Shown here one piece after another: positions 42,644 to 53,365 of a stretch of DNA of 64,000 nt. The stretch lies in contig JACKNF010000003.1 of assembly GCA_024234995.1 (NCBI GenBank), positions 1 through 64,000 on the forward strand. Reading direction: 5' to 3'. The stretch's first letter is position 1, and every line of letters starts with the position of its first letter. Source of the stretch: Gammaproteobacteria bacterium (GTDB lineage Bacteria; Pseudomonadota; Gammaproteobacteria; Competibacterales; Competibacteraceae). The position numbers and the translations under genes were made by a program. Under the pieces are notes generated by a model. It had not been told where the DNA came from. It worked only from the letters and a program-made list of their open reading frames with translations, and ran no database searches.

Positions 42644-42796
42644 TTTCTAATTCATGTCTTCGTATGAGTTTTTCTGGTGTTGACGCAGACGTGGCGTCCT
42701 CGCTGTGAAAGGCCTTACCGTCATCGAATCGGGGACGGACTCTCTACACCGGGAATGTTTCTCTCCCTGAATCATACGCAATTATCAGGAACAGCA

Positions 42797-44215
42797 ATGT
42801 CCAAACTTATGTCTCCATCCCGCCTCCCCTGGACACCAGACAGCTGGCGGCATCGGCCGGCGGTGCAGATGCCGGATTATGCCGACGCTACAGCGCTGGC
42901 CGAAGTCGAGACGCGGCTGGCGCATTCGCTGCCGCTCGTGTTTACTGGAGAAATCGATGCGTTGCGCCAGCATCTGGCTGAAGTCGCTGCGGGTCGCGCT
43001 TTTCTGCTGCAAGGGGGTGACTGCGCCGAAAGCTTTGCCGATTTCAATGAACGCACCATTACCGACACCTTCCGGGTCTTGTTGCAAATGGCGGTGACGC
43101 TAACATTCGCTGCTGCCTGTCCAGTCGTCAAGGTTGGACGGCTGGCGGGACAGTTCGCCAAGCCGCGCAGCGCCCCGGTCGAGACCCGCGATGAAATTAC
43201 TCTGCCCAGTTACCGGGGCGATATCGTCAACAGTCTGGATTTTACCCCAGAAGCCCGCCAACCTGACCCGCGCCGGCAGTTGCGCGCTTATTCCCAGTCG
43301 GCGGCAACGCTGAATCTGCTGCGAGCGCTGGCCCAGGGCGGTTTCGCCGATTTGCACCGGGTTCAGCAATGGAACCTGGATTTTCTGCGCGCTAGCCCGC
43401 AGGGCGCCCGCTACCGCGACTTAGCCGGACGCATCAGCGAAACCCTGGCTTTCATCCGCGCCTGCGGGTTGGACGCCGCGACCGATCCGCAGGTGCGGCA
43501 GGTGCAATTCTATACCTCGCACGAGGCATTGCTGCTCGGCTATGAACAAGCGCTGACCCGGTGCGATCCGCTCAGCGGTGCATGGTACGATGGTTCCGCG
43601 CACTTTCTATGGATCGGCGAGCGCACCCGGCACGTGGAGGGCGCGCATGTCGAATTTTTGCGAGGCATCACGAATCCTATAGGTCTTAAACTGGGGCCGG
43701 CGACCCTTCCCGATACCCTGCTGCGCCTGCTGGATACGCTGAATCCCGATAACCAGCCGGGACGCTTGACCCTGATCAGCCGAATGGGCGCAGACCGTAT
43801 CGAGACAACGCTGCCGCCGCTGATCCGGGCGGCACAACGCGAAGGCCGGCAAGTGATCTGGTCTTGTGACCCGATGCATGGCAACACGCTGGCAACCAGC
43901 ACGGGCTATAAGACCCGGCCCTTTAACCGTATCCTCGATGAAGTGCAGCGGTTCTTCGCCATTCATCGCGCCGAGGATAGCATTCCTGGCGGAATGCATT
44001 TTGAGCTGACCGGTCAGGATGTAACCGAATGTATGGGCGGCGCCCAAGATATCACTGAGCAGGGCTTGGCCGACCGTTATCACACCCAATGCGACCCGCG
44101 CCTGAATGCCTCGCAGAGTTTGGAGCTAGCCTTTCTCATTGCGGAAACCCTCAAGGATTACCGGCGGGACAGCAGGATAAAAAACCCACCCAATGGAGAG
44201 GACATCGCACGATGA
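42797..44215 (+). CDS. 3-deoxy-7-phosphoheptulonate synthase, class II
   Basis: First step of the shikimate pathway (PEP plus erythrose 4-phosphate). 472 aa of the plant-like class II type: [75 protein letters not shown] then [19 protein letters not shown] and [20 protein letters not shown] then TRPF. The manganese/PEP Cys (GGDCAE), His and Glu are kept. ATG 42797 follows CAGGA. It overlaps the amidotransferase gene by ATGA. In pseudomonads class II enzymes can serve secondary-metabolite routes, but no phenazine or similar genes are here. Confidence 0.96.
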   Translation: MSKLMSPSRLPWTPDSWRHRPAVQMPDYADATALAEVETRLAHSLPLVFTGEIDALRQHLAEVAAGRAFLLQGGDCAESFADFNERTITDTFRVLLQMAVTLTFAAACPVVKVGRLAGQFAKPRSAPVETRDEITLPSYRGDIVNSLDFTPEARQPDPRRQLRAYSQSAATLNLLRALAQGGFADLHRVQQWNLDFLRASPQGARYRDLAGRISETLAFIRACGLDAATDPQVRQVQFYTSHEALLLGYEQALTRCDPLSGAWYDGSAHFLWIGERTRHVEGAHVEFLRGITNPIGLKLGPATLPDTLLRLLDTLNPDNQPGRLTLISRMGADRIETTLPPLIRAAQREGRQVIWSCDPMHGNTLATSTGYKTRPFNRILDEVQRFFAIHRAEDSIPGGMHFELTGQDVTECMGGAQDITEQGLADRYHTQCDPRLNASQSLELAFLIAETLKDYRRDSRIKNPPNGEDIAR

Positions 44216-44931
44216 GGCATCAATCACCCCGTCCCCGCTTGCTGCTGGTGATGCAGACTCCGGATGCCGATGCTGGCCGTTTCGCCCGCAAACTGCGTAA
44301 GCGCGGCTACCGGCTGGATTATTGCTACCCGCTATCCGGTCAAGCGCTGCCCGCCGGAATGGAGGGCTACGCCGGAGCCATTGTCTTCGGTGGACCGATG
44401 AGCGCCAATGATGATGACAAGCAGCCAGGCATCCGCGCGCAACTGAATTGGATTCCCGAAGCGCTGAAATCGGGTCAGCCGTTTCTAGGTATCTGTCTGG
44501 GGGCGCAATTATTGGCGCGGACATTGGGGGCGGCGGTTCGGCTACATCCAACGGGATTAGCGGAAATCGGTTATTTCCCGGTTGAACCGGCGGCGGCTGG
44601 TCAATCCTTATTTGACGCGCCGTTACACGTCTATCACTGGCATCACGAAGGCTTTGAGCTGCCCGCTGGCGCGGAACTGCTGGCAACGGGCGCGCATTTT
44701 CCGCATCAAGCCTATCGCTATGGCACTAACACCTTCGGCGTTCAGTTTCACCCAGAAGTTGACGAGACCATCATGGAAAGCTGGCTGGTAGAAGGCGCAG
44801 AAGAGCTGCATCATCCCGGCGCGCAGTCCGCGGCTGAACAGCGCGAGCATCATGCCCGCCATGATAAAACCTTCGATCAGTGGCTTGAGCAGTTTATGGA
44901 TGCGTGGTTGCAAGCTGGCAGCATCAGATAA
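44212..44931 (+). CDS. Class I glutamine amidotransferase-like protein
   Basis: A 239-aa protein of the GMP-synthase-like GATase group. [20 protein letters not shown], nucleophile elbow [20 protein letters not shown] (Cys), and the His/Glu pair in [19 protein letters not shown]. No synthetase domain is attached, so it is a stand-alone hydrolase or transferase of unknown substrate (gamma-glutamyl compounds in some relatives). It overlaps the DAHP synthase stop; GGAGAGGA precedes the ATG. Confidence 0.9.
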   Translation: MRHQSPRPRLLLVMQTPDADAGRFARKLRKRGYRLDYCYPLSGQALPAGMEGYAGAIVFGGPMSANDDDKQPGIRAQLNWIPEALKSGQPFLGICLGAQLLARTLGAAVRLHPTGLAEIGYFPVEPAAAGQSLFDAPLHVYHWHHEGFELPAGAELLATGAHFPHQAYRYGTNTFGVQFHPEVDETIMESWLVEGAEELHHPGAQSAAEQREHHARHDKTFDQWLEQFMDAWLQAGSIR

Positions 44932-45076
44932 GAATGACTTGTTCGATGCATCATCGACCTGAAGCGACGATAGCAATCCCGATGTTCCGCCACGCAACCG
45001 CCCGCCAGGAATTTTGCTTTACCCGCATCCGGATTCAGACTATGTTCCACGCCATTTTACCCGTGGGGCAAATGGC

Positions 45077-46039
45077 ATGATCAACGCTTTTGAACTTCAG
45101 CACGGCCGCCTCCAGCAAATTCAAATCGAAAGCAAGGCCGACCTTGAGCGCACCAAACCGATCTGGATTGATTTTGACGAACCCAATGATGAGGAGCGGC
45201 TCTGGGCGAAGGAATTGTTCAGGCTGACTCTACCGGATGAGGATGATTTCGGCGATATCGAAGCCAGCGCCCGCTGCTTCGAAGACGCCAGCGGCGCCCT
45301 GCAAATCCGCTCTGATTTTCTCATCAACAAAGAAGACGAATCGCGCAACATACCGGTCGCCTTTGTGTTCAAGCAGGATATTCTGTTTAGCCTGCATGAG
45401 GAAGATTTACCGGTTTTCCGTCTCCTGCGGATGCGCGCCCGCCATCAACCGGGTTATCTGGAAGACAGCCGCGATGTGCTGCTCGACCTGTACGCCACCA
45501 GCGTGGAGTATTCCGCCGATTCGCTGGAGGGCGTGTATGCAGCGCTGGAAGAAATCGGCAACCGGGTATTAAAAGCCCCGCTGACTGACCAAGCGGCGGG
45601 CGACGTGCTGGCCCGCATCGCCCGGGAAGAAGATCTGAACGGACGGATTCGCCGCAATATGATGGATACACGCCGGGCTATTTCGTTCCTGATGCGCCGG
45701 CGGCTGCTTTCCACCGATCAAGTCGAAGAAGCACGGCAGATCCTGCGCGACATCGAATCGTTGGATGGCCATACCTCATTCTTGTTTGAAAAGATCAATT
45801 TCCTGATGGACGCGACCGTTGGTTTCATCAACATCAATCAGAACAAAATCATCAAAATTTTCTCAGTGGTCTCAGTAGCCCTGCTGCCACCGACGCTAAT
45901 CGCCAGCATCTACGGTATGAATTTTGAGTTCATGCCCGAACTAAAATGGGCATCGGGTTATCCGATCGCACTTGGGCTCATGGCACTTTCGGTCGCTGCA
46001 CCGTTTTGGTTCTTCCTTCGTAAAGGCTGGTTGAAGTAG
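45077..46039 (+). CDS. corA: CorA family divalent cation transporter
   Basis: A 320-aa magnesium or cobalt channel of the inner membrane. A soluble N-domain of about 240 residues ends in a long helix (FLFEKINFLMDATVGFININ then QNKIIKIFSVVSVALLPPTL), followed by the signature YGMNFEFMPELKWASGYPIA (GMN at the pore entry) and a second span with a basic tail FWFFLRKGWLK. The N-domain MINAFELQHGRLQQIQI and the 1-2-TM end are usual for CorA. ATG 45077 is chosen; an upstream in-frame ATG at 45014 gives a non-family N-terminus. Confidence 0.93.
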   Translation: MINAFELQHGRLQQIQIESKADLERTKPIWIDFDEPNDEERLWAKELFRLTLPDEDDFGDIEASARCFEDASGALQIRSDFLINKEDESRNIPVAFVFKQDILFSLHEEDLPVFRLLRMRARHQPGYLEDSRDVLLDLYATSVEYSADSLEGVYAALEEIGNRVLKAPLTDQAAGDVLARIAREEDLNGRIRRNMMDTRRAISFLMRRRLLSTDQVEEARQILRDIESLDGHTSFLFEKINFLMDATVGFININQNKIIKIFSVVSVALLPPTLIASIYGMNFEFMPELKWASGYPIALGLMALSVAAPFWFFLRKGWLK

Positions 46040-46069
46040 ACTTTTCATTCCTTCTAAGCGGGGGCCGCC

Positions 46070-46582
46070 ATGTCCATCATCAATCCCACTGATCAAAATC
46101 TCCACCAGCTGGCAGCGCAAGTTGGTGTTACCCTGCGCGCCCGGAATCAGATGCTCACTGTTGCCGAATCCTGCACGGGCGGCTGGATCGGCAAGGTGAT
46201 CACTGACGTAGCGGGTAGTTCCGGCTGGTTCGACCGAGGTTTTGTAACCTATAGCAACACCGCCAAAACTGAATTGCTAGGCGTTCGGCAATCCACACTG
46301 GCCAACCATAGTGCAGTCAGCACCGAAACGGTGACCGAGATGGCCATCGGAGCGCTGGAACGCAGCCGGGCAGGTATTGCAATCGCAGTCAGCGGCATTG
46401 CGGGCCCCGATGGCGGCAGCCCTGGCAAACCAGCAGGCACGGTCTACCTGGCCTGGGCGCTGTGTGACCGTCCGATCCAGACGCAGGTTTGCCACTTCAC
46501 CGGTGATCGCGAAACAGTACGCCGGCAAACAGTCGCTACCGCTCTGCAAGGCGTGCTGGATGCGTTTGCCCAGGAATCCTAA
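46070..46582 (+). CDS. pncC: Nicotinamide-nucleotide amidohydrolase PncC (CinA C-domain)
   Basis: Deamidates NMN in the pyridine nucleotide cycle. 170 aa of the stand-alone CinA C-terminal domain: MLTVAESCTGGWIGKVITDV then AGSSGWFDRGFVTYSNTAKT, and IAVSGIAGPDGGSPGKPAGT then VYLAWAL. It lies upstream of recA, a linkage conserved in many bacteria. Its end overlaps thpR by 23 bases. Confidence 0.96.
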   Translation: MSIINPTDQNLHQLAAQVGVTLRARNQMLTVAESCTGGWIGKVITDVAGSSGWFDRGFVTYSNTAKTELLGVRQSTLANHSAVSTETVTEMAIGALERSRAGIAIAVSGIAGPDGGSPGKPAGTVYLAWALCDRPIQTQVCHFTGDRETVRRQTVATALQGVLDAFAQES

Positions 46583-47099
46583 GAAGCAGCAACAACGGCT
46601 CTTTCTGGCGCTTTGGCCTGGAGAGAACGAACGCCGGCAGATCGCGAAATTGGCAGCGCAAGCAGCAGACCGGCGGCGGGTGTGCGACGCCAACCTGCAC
46701 CTGACTTTGGTTTTCCTAGGCGCTACCACCCCTGACCAGTTAGCCGCCTATGAGGCGGCCCTGGCGGATTTATCGATACCCGCAATGGAATTGGTGCTGG
46801 ATCGCTACGGCTATTGGCCACAACCACGTATTCTATGGTTAGGCTCCAGTTGCACACCACCCGAACTATACGGGCTCGTAGCCGAGTTGCACCGGCGATT
46901 GCGCGGCTGCGGATTTGCCCCAGAACGGCGCGCGTTTCAGGCTCACATCACCTTGGCCCGCCGGTTTACCGGGTCCGTTTCTACTCAGCCACTGGAAAAA
47001 CCTGTGCGCTGGCCTATCAGCGAAATCGCACTGATCGCATCGCTTCCATCGCCGGAAGGCTCCCGTTACGAAGTGCTGCGTTGCTGGCCAGGGGGCTAG
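46560..47099 (+). CDS. thpR: RNA 2',3'-cyclic phosphodiesterase ThpR (2H family)
   Basis: A 179-aa 2H phosphoesterase, formerly 2'-5' RNA ligase. Both catalytic HxTx motifs are present: DANLHLTLVFLGATTPDQLA and RRAFQAHITLARRFTGSVS. The opening RLFLALWPGENERRQIAKLA is typical. ATG 46560 (MRLPRNPKKQQQ) is inside the end of pncC, the only start close to the domain. It sits between pncC and recA. Confidence 0.93.
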   Translation: MRLPRNPKKQQQRLFLALWPGENERRQIAKLAAQAADRRRVCDANLHLTLVFLGATTPDQLAAYEAALADLSIPAMELVLDRYGYWPQPRILWLGSSCTPPELYGLVAELHRRLRGCGFAPERRAFQAHITLARRFTGSVSTQPLEKPVRWPISEIALIASLPSPEGSRYEVLRCWPGG

Positions 47100-47188
47100 G
47101 TTCAAACGGTTTTTATATGGAATAATCCTCGAAATCACCGGTTGCAGCTGGGCCGACGTTTTTCTCATTAGTTAAAGGAGGGCACGGA
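47100..47188 (+). promoter_or_regulatory. recA upstream region
   Basis: The 89 bases before recA include AAGGAGGGC (good ribosome binding site) and an AT-rich stretch, GGTTTTTATATGGAATAATC (47108-47127), that could hold the -10. I did not find a gammaproteobacterial LexA box (CTGT-N8-ACAG). Confidence 0.4.
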
Positions 47189-48274
47189 ATGGATGATAAT
47201 AAGAAAAAAGCGCTCGCGGGCGCATTGACTCAGATTGAACGTCAATTTGGCAAGGGCGCGGTCATGCGTTTGGGTGACACGACCGCGGCGGTCCGCAACG
47301 TAGCGACGGTGTCGACGGGGTCGCTGGGACTGGATATCGCCTTAGGCATTGGCGGCCTACCGCGGGGCCGGGTGACCGAAATCTACGGCCCGGAATCTTC
47401 CGGCAAGACCACCTTGGCCTTGCAGGTGGTTGCTGAAGTTCAAAAAACGGGCGGCTGCGCAGCGTTCGTCGACGCTGAACACGCTTTAGATCCGATTTAT
47501 GCGGCTAAACTGGGCGTCAATGTTGATGATTTGCTAATCTCACAGCCGGATACTGGCGAACAGGCGCTGGAAATCGCCGACATGCTAGTCCGTTCCGGAG
47601 CGGTGGAGATCGTGGTTATCGACTCGGTAGCGGCGCTGACCCCCAAGGCGGAAATCGAAGGCGACATGGGCGATTCCCACGTCGGTCTACATGCCCGGTT
47701 GATGAGCCAAGCCCTGCGCAAGCTCACTGCCAATATTAAACGCTCCAACACGCTAGTCATTTTTATCAATCAAATCAGGATGAAAATTGGTGTGATGTTT
47801 GGCTCTCCCGAAACAACGACCGGCGGCAATGCCCTCAAATTCTACGCCTCGGTACGGCTGGACATCCGCCGTATCGGTTCGATCAAGAAGGGCGATGAGA
47901 TCATCGGTAACGAAACCCGGGTCAAGGTCATCAAAAACAAGCTGGCTCCGCCTTTCAGGCAGGCTGAATTTGAAATTCTCTACGGAGAAGGCTCATCCCG
48001 GTTGGGTGAGATTATCGACCTCGGTGTTAAAATCGGGCTGATCGATAAATCCGGCGCCTGGTACAGTTGTCAAGGTACGCGCATCGGCCAAGGCAAGGAA
48101 AATGCCCGCACATATCTCCGGGAAAACCCGGAACTGGCCCGTGAATTAGAAGACAAGATTCGCGCCCACTTCCTAAGCCGCCCCGATGCTGTGCCAATCA
48201 CCTCGGGACAGGGCGAGGAAAACGAGGACGACATGGCTCCCGGTTCTGCGGATGATCTGGACGCGGACCTCTAA
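47189..48274 (+). CDS. recA: Recombinase RecA
   Basis: ATP-dependent strand-exchange protein and co-protease of the SOS response. 361 aa: [20 protein letters not shown], Walker [41 protein letters not shown], Walker [21 protein letters not shown], loop 2 [20 protein letters not shown] then [17 protein letters not shown]. Acidic C-terminus. Followed by recX and alaS, the standard order. Confidence 0.99.
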   Translation: MDDNKKKALAGALTQIERQFGKGAVMRLGDTTAAVRNVATVSTGSLGLDIALGIGGLPRGRVTEIYGPESSGKTTLALQVVAEVQKTGGCAAFVDAEHALDPIYAAKLGVNVDDLLISQPDTGEQALEIADMLVRSGAVEIVVIDSVAALTPKAEIEGDMGDSHVGLHARLMSQALRKLTANIKRSNTLVIFINQIRMKIGVMFGSPETTTGGNALKFYASVRLDIRRIGSIKKGDEIIGNETRVKVIKNKLAPPFRQAEFEILYGEGSSRLGEIIDLGVKIGLIDKSGAWYSCQGTRIGQGKENARTYLRENPELARELEDKIRAHFLSRPDAVPITSGQGEENEDDMAPGSADDLDADL

Positions 48275-48308
48275 AACCACTGGCGGCGCATCCGCTGACC
48301 GGCAGACA

Positions 48309-48752
48309 GTGGAACCAGCGGCCATTCGCGCCAAGGCATTGGAATTGCTGGCGCGACGCGAGCATGCCCGTTTGGAACTGCGTCAGAAACTGGTGCAACG
48401 CGGATTTCCCGCTGAATGCATTGACCCGGTGCTGGATCAGCTGGCAAAGGAACACCTGCTAGATGAAAGCCGCTACGCCGAGCTTTATGCGTGCAGCCGG
48501 GCCGGCAAAGGTTACGGCCCTTTGCGCATCGCGCGTGAATTGCGTGAGCGCGGGGTTTCACAGGAGCTGGTCGATCAGACGCTAAGTAAGCTGGAGGACG
48601 ATTGGCCACTGAACCTGCGGGAACTGCATCGTAAGCGCTTCAAATCGCTAATCCCGGCTCACGCTACTGAGCGGATGCAACAAATCCGGGTCTTCCGCCA
48701 GCATGGTTTTACTCTGGAGCAGATCAAACATCTATTTGATTTGACCACCTAA
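48309..48752 (+). CDS. recX: RecA regulator RecX
   Basis: Small helical inhibitor of RecA filament growth. 147 aa with three tandem three-helix repeats: ALELLARREHARLELRQKLV, CIDPVLDQLAKEHLLDESRY then AELYACSRAGKGYGPLRIAR and ELRERGVSQELVDQTLSKLE. Start set at GTG 48309, 35 bases after recA; longer in-frame starts inside recA give residues unlike RecX. Normal length. Confidence 0.93.
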   Translation: MEPAAIRAKALELLARREHARLELRQKLVQRGFPAECIDPVLDQLAKEHLLDESRYAELYACSRAGKGYGPLRIARELRERGVSQELVDQTLSKLEDDWPLNLRELHRKRFKSLIPAHATERMQQIRVFRQHGFTLEQIKHLFDLTT

Positions 48753-48777
48753 CACTTATCGCTATTGACCAATCGCC

Positions 48778-51405
48778 ATGACCAGCAGCGCTGAACTTCG
48801 CAGACTCTTTCTCAACTATTTCCATGACCACGGCCATGAAATCGTGGCTAGCAGCCCGTTGGTTCCCATCAACGATACCACGCTGCTGTTCACCAACGCT
48901 GGCATGGTGCAATTCAAGGACGTATTTACCGGCCGCGACCAGCGCCCTTATCACCGGGCTGTCACCGCCCAACGCTGTGTACGCGCCGGCGGCAAGCACA
49001 ATGACCTGGAAAATGTTGGCTATACTGCCCGTCATCACACATTTTTCGAGATGCTCGGCAACTTCAGTTTCGGCGACTATTTCAAGACGAACGCCATTCA
49101 CTTCGCCTGGGAGTTCTTGACCGGCATCTTAAAACTGCCGGCCGATAAGCTGTGGGTCACGGTCTATGAAACCGATGACGAGGCGTATCAGGTCTGGGCA
49201 GAAGAAATCCAAGTGCCTCCTGAGCGCATTGCCCGCATCGGCGACAAGCCTGGCGGCAAGCGTTACGAAAGCGACAATTTCTGGGCGATGGGTGATACCG
49301 GTCCCTGTGGCCCCTGCTCGGAAATTTTCTATGACCACGGTCCGGAGATCGCTGGCGGCCCACCCGGTACACTCGATGAAGACGGCGACCGCTATATCGA
49401 AATCTGGAATCTGGTGTTCATGCAGTTTGACCGCGGCAGTGACGGAACACTGACCCCGTTGCCGAAACCCTCGGTGGATACCGGTATGGGGCTGGAACGG
49501 CTGGCAGCGGTGATGCAAGGCGTCCACAGCAATTACGAAATCGACCTGTTCCATCATCTCATCGAAGCCGCCGCTCAAGCGACGGGGGCTCAAGATTTGC
49601 AGTCCAATTCGCTCAAAGTGATTGCGGACCACATCCGCGCCACAGCATTTCTAATTACCGATGGCGTTCTCCCTTCCAATGAAGGACGTGGCTACGTGTT
49701 GCGGCGAATCATGCGCCGCGCTATCCGCCACGGCTACAAGCTGGGCGCCGAAGGCAGCTTCTTCCACACTTTAGTCACGCCATTGGTTGAGGAAATGGGC
49801 GGCGCTTACCCGGAACTAGCTGCTGCCGCTGAACAGGTCACTCGCGTCATTTGCCAGGAAGAGGAACGGTTCGCTGAAACCCTGGCACATGGAATGAAGC
49901 TTCTCGAAGAAGGTATCGCCAATCTACCGGGTACCGTTATCCCTGGTGAAACAGTGTTCAAACTGTACGATACCTATGGTTTCCCGGTCGATCTGACCGC
50001 TGACATCGCCCGTGAACGCGGCTTGCAATTGGACGCGGCCGGTTTCGACCGCGAGATGGCCGCACAACGGGAACGTGCACGCGCCCATAGCCAGTTTGGC
50101 TTGCGTCAGACGGCTCATCTTGGCATCGAGGGTTGCACCGAATTCCATGGTTACGACCGGCTGGAGGAAGAAGCAACGATCAAGGCGCTGTTCCGCGAAG
50201 GCCAGGCCGTCAAGGCGCTCAATGCCGGTGAGGAAGGAGTGGTGGTATTGGATCACACCCCCTTCTACGCGGAATCCGGTGGTCAGGCCGGTGACACCGG
50301 CTGGCTGCGGGCAGATGGGCTAGAGTTTGAGGTACGTGATACCCAGAAGCAGGGCGAAGGTGTCTTTACCCACATCGGTGTGCTAAAACAAGGACTGTTA
50401 AGGCAGAGCGCCATCGTGCGGGCTCAAGTGAACACCGTTCAGCGCCAAGCGACGGCCCTGCACCATTCCGCCACACACCTCATGCATGCAGCATTGCGCC
50501 AAGTGCTTGGCTCCCATGTTACTCAGAAAGGTTCGCTGGTCGATCCGCAGCGATTGCGTTTTGATTTCTCCCATTTCGAACCGGTGACCCCAGAACAACT
50601 GGAAACCATCGAACGGCTGGTCAACGCACAGATTCGCGGCAATGTGGCAGTGGAAACGGCGATCATGGCGCCTGAAGAGGCGATTGCCGCTGGCGCGATG
50701 GCGCTATTCGGCGAGAAGTATGGCGACCGGGTGCGGGTGCTGAGGATGGGTGATTTCTCCACTGAGCTCTGTGGCGGAACCCATGTCTCCCGGACTGGCG
50801 ATATTGGCTTATTCAAAATTACCGCTGAGAGCGGCGTCGCAGCGGGCGTGCGGCGTATTGAAGCAATCACTGGCGAACGGGCTCTGGACTACATCGCATC
50901 TTTGCAGGACCGCGCCCGGCAGGCAGCACAATGGGTGAAAGGCGACCGCGACAACTTTCCGGATAAGGTGCGGCAGCTGGTGGAACGCACCCGGCAACTG
51001 GAGAAAGAAATCGAGCAACTTAAAGGCCGGCTGGCCAGCGGCCAAGGCGCGGATCTGCTGAGTCAAACCGTGGAGATTGAGGGACTCAAAGTGCTGGCTG
51101 CCCGATTGGATGGAGTGGATGCCAAAACCTTGCGTGAAGCAGTGGACCGCTGCAAAGAGCAACTCAAGGCAGCGGCTATCATTCTAGCGACCGTCGAGGA
51201 CGGCAAGGTCCGGCTGGCCGCTGGCGTAACCCCGGCAGAAACAGCGAAGATCAAAGCCGGTGATTTGGTAAACAAGGTTGCACAACAGGTCGGCGGCAAG
51301 GGTGGCGGGCGTGCTGATCTAGCCCAAGCAGGTGGAACCGACCCAGCGCAACTCGATGCAGCATTGCGCTCAGTGCCAGAGTGGGTGCGCGCGCAGCTAA
51401 CCTGA
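48778..51405 (+). CDS. alaS: Alanine--tRNA ligase
   Basis: Charges tRNA-Ala and edits mischarged Ser/Gly. 875 aa: class II motifs in [60 protein letters not shown] and [20 protein letters not shown]; editing domain with the zinc-type [20 protein letters not shown] and [21 protein letters not shown]-terminal [20 protein letters not shown]. Full length and intact. Lies between recX and lysC. Confidence 0.99.
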   Translation: MTSSAELRRLFLNYFHDHGHEIVASSPLVPINDTTLLFTNAGMVQFKDVFTGRDQRPYHRAVTAQRCVRAGGKHNDLENVGYTARHHTFFEMLGNFSFGDYFKTNAIHFAWEFLTGILKLPADKLWVTVYETDDEAYQVWAEEIQVPPERIARIGDKPGGKRYESDNFWAMGDTGPCGPCSEIFYDHGPEIAGGPPGTLDEDGDRYIEIWNLVFMQFDRGSDGTLTPLPKPSVDTGMGLERLAAVMQGVHSNYEIDLFHHLIEAAAQATGAQDLQSNSLKVIADHIRATAFLITDGVLPSNEGRGYVLRRIMRRAIRHGYKLGAEGSFFHTLVTPLVEEMGGAYPELAAAAEQVTRVICQEEERFAETLAHGMKLLEEGIANLPGTVIPGETVFKLYDTYGFPVDLTADIARERGLQLDAAGFDREMAAQRERARAHSQFGLRQTAHLGIEGCTEFHGYDRLEEEATIKALFREGQAVKALNAGEEGVVVLDHTPFYAESGGQAGDTGWLRADGLEFEVRDTQKQGEGVFTHIGVLKQGLLRQSAIVRAQVNTVQRQATALHHSATHLMHAALRQVLGSHVTQKGSLVDPQRLRFDFSHFEPVTPEQLETIERLVNAQIRGNVAVETAIMAPEEAIAAGAMALFGEKYGDRVRVLRMGDFSTELCGGTHVSRTGDIGLFKITAESGVAAGVRRIEAITGERALDYIASLQDRARQAAQWVKGDRDNFPDKVRQLVERTRQLEKEIEQLKGRLASGQGADLLSQTVEIEGLKVLAARLDGVDAKTLREAVDRCKEQLKAAAIILATVEDGKVRLAAGVTPAETAKIKAGDLVNKVAQQVGGKGGGRADLAQAGGTDPAQLDAALRSVPEWVRAQLT

Positions 51406-51462
51406 TGCTCATTCCAATCAAACGCTATCCCAAGGTTTACTCACAGCAATAGCATCTTGGGC

Positions 51463-51490
51463 TTGGCGATAACTAGCCTTTCGCTATAAT
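51463..51490 (+). promoter_or_regulatory. Sigma-70 promoter of lysC
   Basis: TTGGCG (51463-51468), a 16-base spacer and a perfect TATAAT (51485-51490) lie about 75 bases upstream of the lysC ATG. The leader holds a hairpin CGCCCTT/AAGGGCG with an inner GATC/GATC stem (about 51493-51537), then TTTTC. No lysine riboswitch is evident in this short leader. Confidence 0.75.
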
Positions 51491-51564
51491 CGCGCCCTTT
51501 ATGATCGCCTGGATCACTTATCCTAAGGGCGATTTTCAATAGCACTCTTGAGCAGGGACACAGC

Positions 51565-52797
51565 ATGGCGTTGATTGTACAAAAATACGGTGGTACCTCG
51601 GTTGGTACCATTGAGCGTATTGAGAACGTGGCTGAAAAAGTGATAGGCTGGCGTGAGCGCGGCCACCAAGTGGTCGTCGTGGTCTCAGCCATGAGTGGCG
51701 AGACCGACCGGTTGATCGGTTTGGCCAAAGCGATCACGCCGCGCCCGCTCCCCCGGGAAATAGACGTTCTGCTGGCAACCGGTGAACAGGTTACGATTGC
51801 TCTGTTATGCATTGCCCTGGAAAAACGCGGTTGCCCGGCCCGTTCCTATACCGGCAGCCAAGTCCGCATTATCACCGATAACGCCTTCAACAAGGCCCGT
51901 ATTCAAGATGTTGAGGTCACTGCTATGCGCGCTGATCTCAATGCGGGGCGGATAATTGTGGTTGCGGGGTTCCAAGGTGTAGACGAAGATGGCAACATTA
52001 CTACCTTGGGACGAGGCGGCTCTGATACCACCGGTGTGGCATTAGCAGCTGCACTCAAGGCCGATGAATGCCAGATTTACACTGACGTGGATGGTGTCTA
52101 CACCACTGACCCGCGTGTAGTTTCTGAGGCCCGGCGGCTGGACCGGATCACTTTCGAAGAGATGCTGGAGATGGCCAGCCTTGGATCCAAGGTTTTGCAG
52201 ATCCGCTCGGTGGAATTTGCGGGTAAACACAATGTCCCACTTCGTGTGCTCTCTTCTTTCAAAGAAGGTCCGGGCACTTTGATCACCTTTGAGGAAGCGT
52301 TTGAGACAGAACCGATGGAAAAAGAGCTGATTTCGGGTATTGCCTTTAACCGTGACGAGGCAAAGCTCACTGTATTAGGCGTTCCCGACCGGCCAGGCAT
52401 CGCCTACAGCATCCTGGGGCCAGTCTCCGCCGCCAATATCGAAGTCGATATGATCATTCAGAACATTGGCCACGATGGTACGACCGATTTCACCTTCACG
52501 GTACATCGCAATGACTATGAACGGGCTCTGGAAATTCTTAAGGAACAAGCCGCCAGTCTCGGCGCTCGCGAGGTCTCCGGCGACACCAAGATTGCTAAGC
52601 TCTCGCTAGTCGGCATTGGCATGCGTTCCCACGCGGGCGTCGCTAGCAAGATGTTTGAAGCACTAGGGAAGGAAGGAATTAATATCCGCATGATTTCAAC
52701 ATCCGAGATCAAGATCTCGGTGGTGGTGGACGAGAAATATCTGGAACTCGGGGTGCGCGCTCTGCATGAAGCGTTTGAACTAGACAAGGCAGCCTGA
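51565..52797 (+). CDS. lysC: Aspartate kinase
   Basis: First step of the aspartate family pathway (Lys, Thr, Met). 410 aa: MALIVQKYGGTSVGTIERIE, VVVSAMSGETDRLIGLAKAI, TLGRGGSDTTGVALAAALKA then DECQIYTDVDGVYTTDPRVV. Two ACT domains follow (LTVLGVPDRPGIAYSILGPV; LVGIGMRSHAGVASKMFEAL then GKEGINIRMISTSEIKISVV) for feedback by lysine/threonine. alaS-lysC-csrA order is conserved in Pseudomonas-like genomes. Confidence 0.98.
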   Translation: MALIVQKYGGTSVGTIERIENVAEKVIGWRERGHQVVVVVSAMSGETDRLIGLAKAITPRPLPREIDVLLATGEQVTIALLCIALEKRGCPARSYTGSQVRIITDNAFNKARIQDVEVTAMRADLNAGRIIVVAGFQGVDEDGNITTLGRGGSDTTGVALAAALKADECQIYTDVDGVYTTDPRVVSEARRLDRITFEEMLEMASLGSKVLQIRSVEFAGKHNVPLRVLSSFKEGPGTLITFEEAFETEPMEKELISGIAFNRDEAKLTVLGVPDRPGIAYSILGPVSAANIEVDMIIQNIGHDGTTDFTFTVHRNDYERALEILKEQAASLGAREVSGDTKIAKLSLVGIGMRSHAGVASKMFEALGKEGINIRMISTSEIKISVVVDEKYLELGVRALHEAFELDKAA

Positions 52798-52929
52798 ATC
52801 CCATCTCCTGCTGGTAAAAAATCACCCAGATTCATTTACTAGCGGGAACGAACCGTTTGCAGAGGCGGATTGTCAAAAAAACCGCAAGACGACCTGGTGC
52901 TGTTAATGGAGAACAAGGAGTAGCCTAAT

Positions 52930-53145
52930 ATGTTGATTTTGACACGTAGAGTTGGGGAAACGCTGATGATCGGTGACGAAGTCACCGTAACTGTGCTAGG
53001 CGTAAAGGGTAATCAGGTTCGTATCGGGGTCAACGCCCCGAAGGATATTGCAGTACACCGCGAAGAAATCTATGAACGAATCAAGCGCGAGCAGGATGGC
53101 TCTCCTCAAGCCGCCGAGCAACCGCCACCCGGTAACGAAATTTGA
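52930..53145 (+). CDS. csrA: Carbon storage regulator CsrA
   Basis: Post-transcriptional regulator that binds GGA motifs in mRNA leaders. 71 aa: [20 protein letters not shown] then [20 protein letters not shown] and [20 protein letters not shown]-binding residues (Arg7, Arg44 positions) are kept. The Pro/Gln-rich tail is a little longer than E. coli's. ACAAGGAG lies upstream. The tRNA-Ser often found after csrA was not seen. Confidence 0.98.
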   Translation: MLILTRRVGETLMIGDEVTVTVLGVKGNQVRIGVNAPKDIAVHREEIYERIKREQDGSPQAAEQPPPGNEI

Positions 53146-53365
53146 TCGAGGGCAGTTAACTTCAACTGAGGGATGGGTCTGAACGAGGATTTGGACTCTA
53201 TTTCCAATCAGTTCAAGGTAATACTGGGCTTCAAGAAGGAAGCGGCCCCAGAAATGAATTGTAACCTCGCGAAGAGCATTATGGCCCTGTGCAGTGGATA
53301 GCATCCACCGGTCTTACTCGTGGCATCGGCCACCGGATTTAGACTCGATGAAATGCCAGCAGACT

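Noticed and set aside
51493..51564. Lysine riboswitch in the lysC leader
   Set aside because: The leader is only about 75 bases, far shorter than a lysine riboswitch; only a simple hairpin is present.
53150..53330. tRNA gene cluster after csrA
   Set aside because: No cloverleaf-like sequence or CCA-ended acceptor stem was visible.
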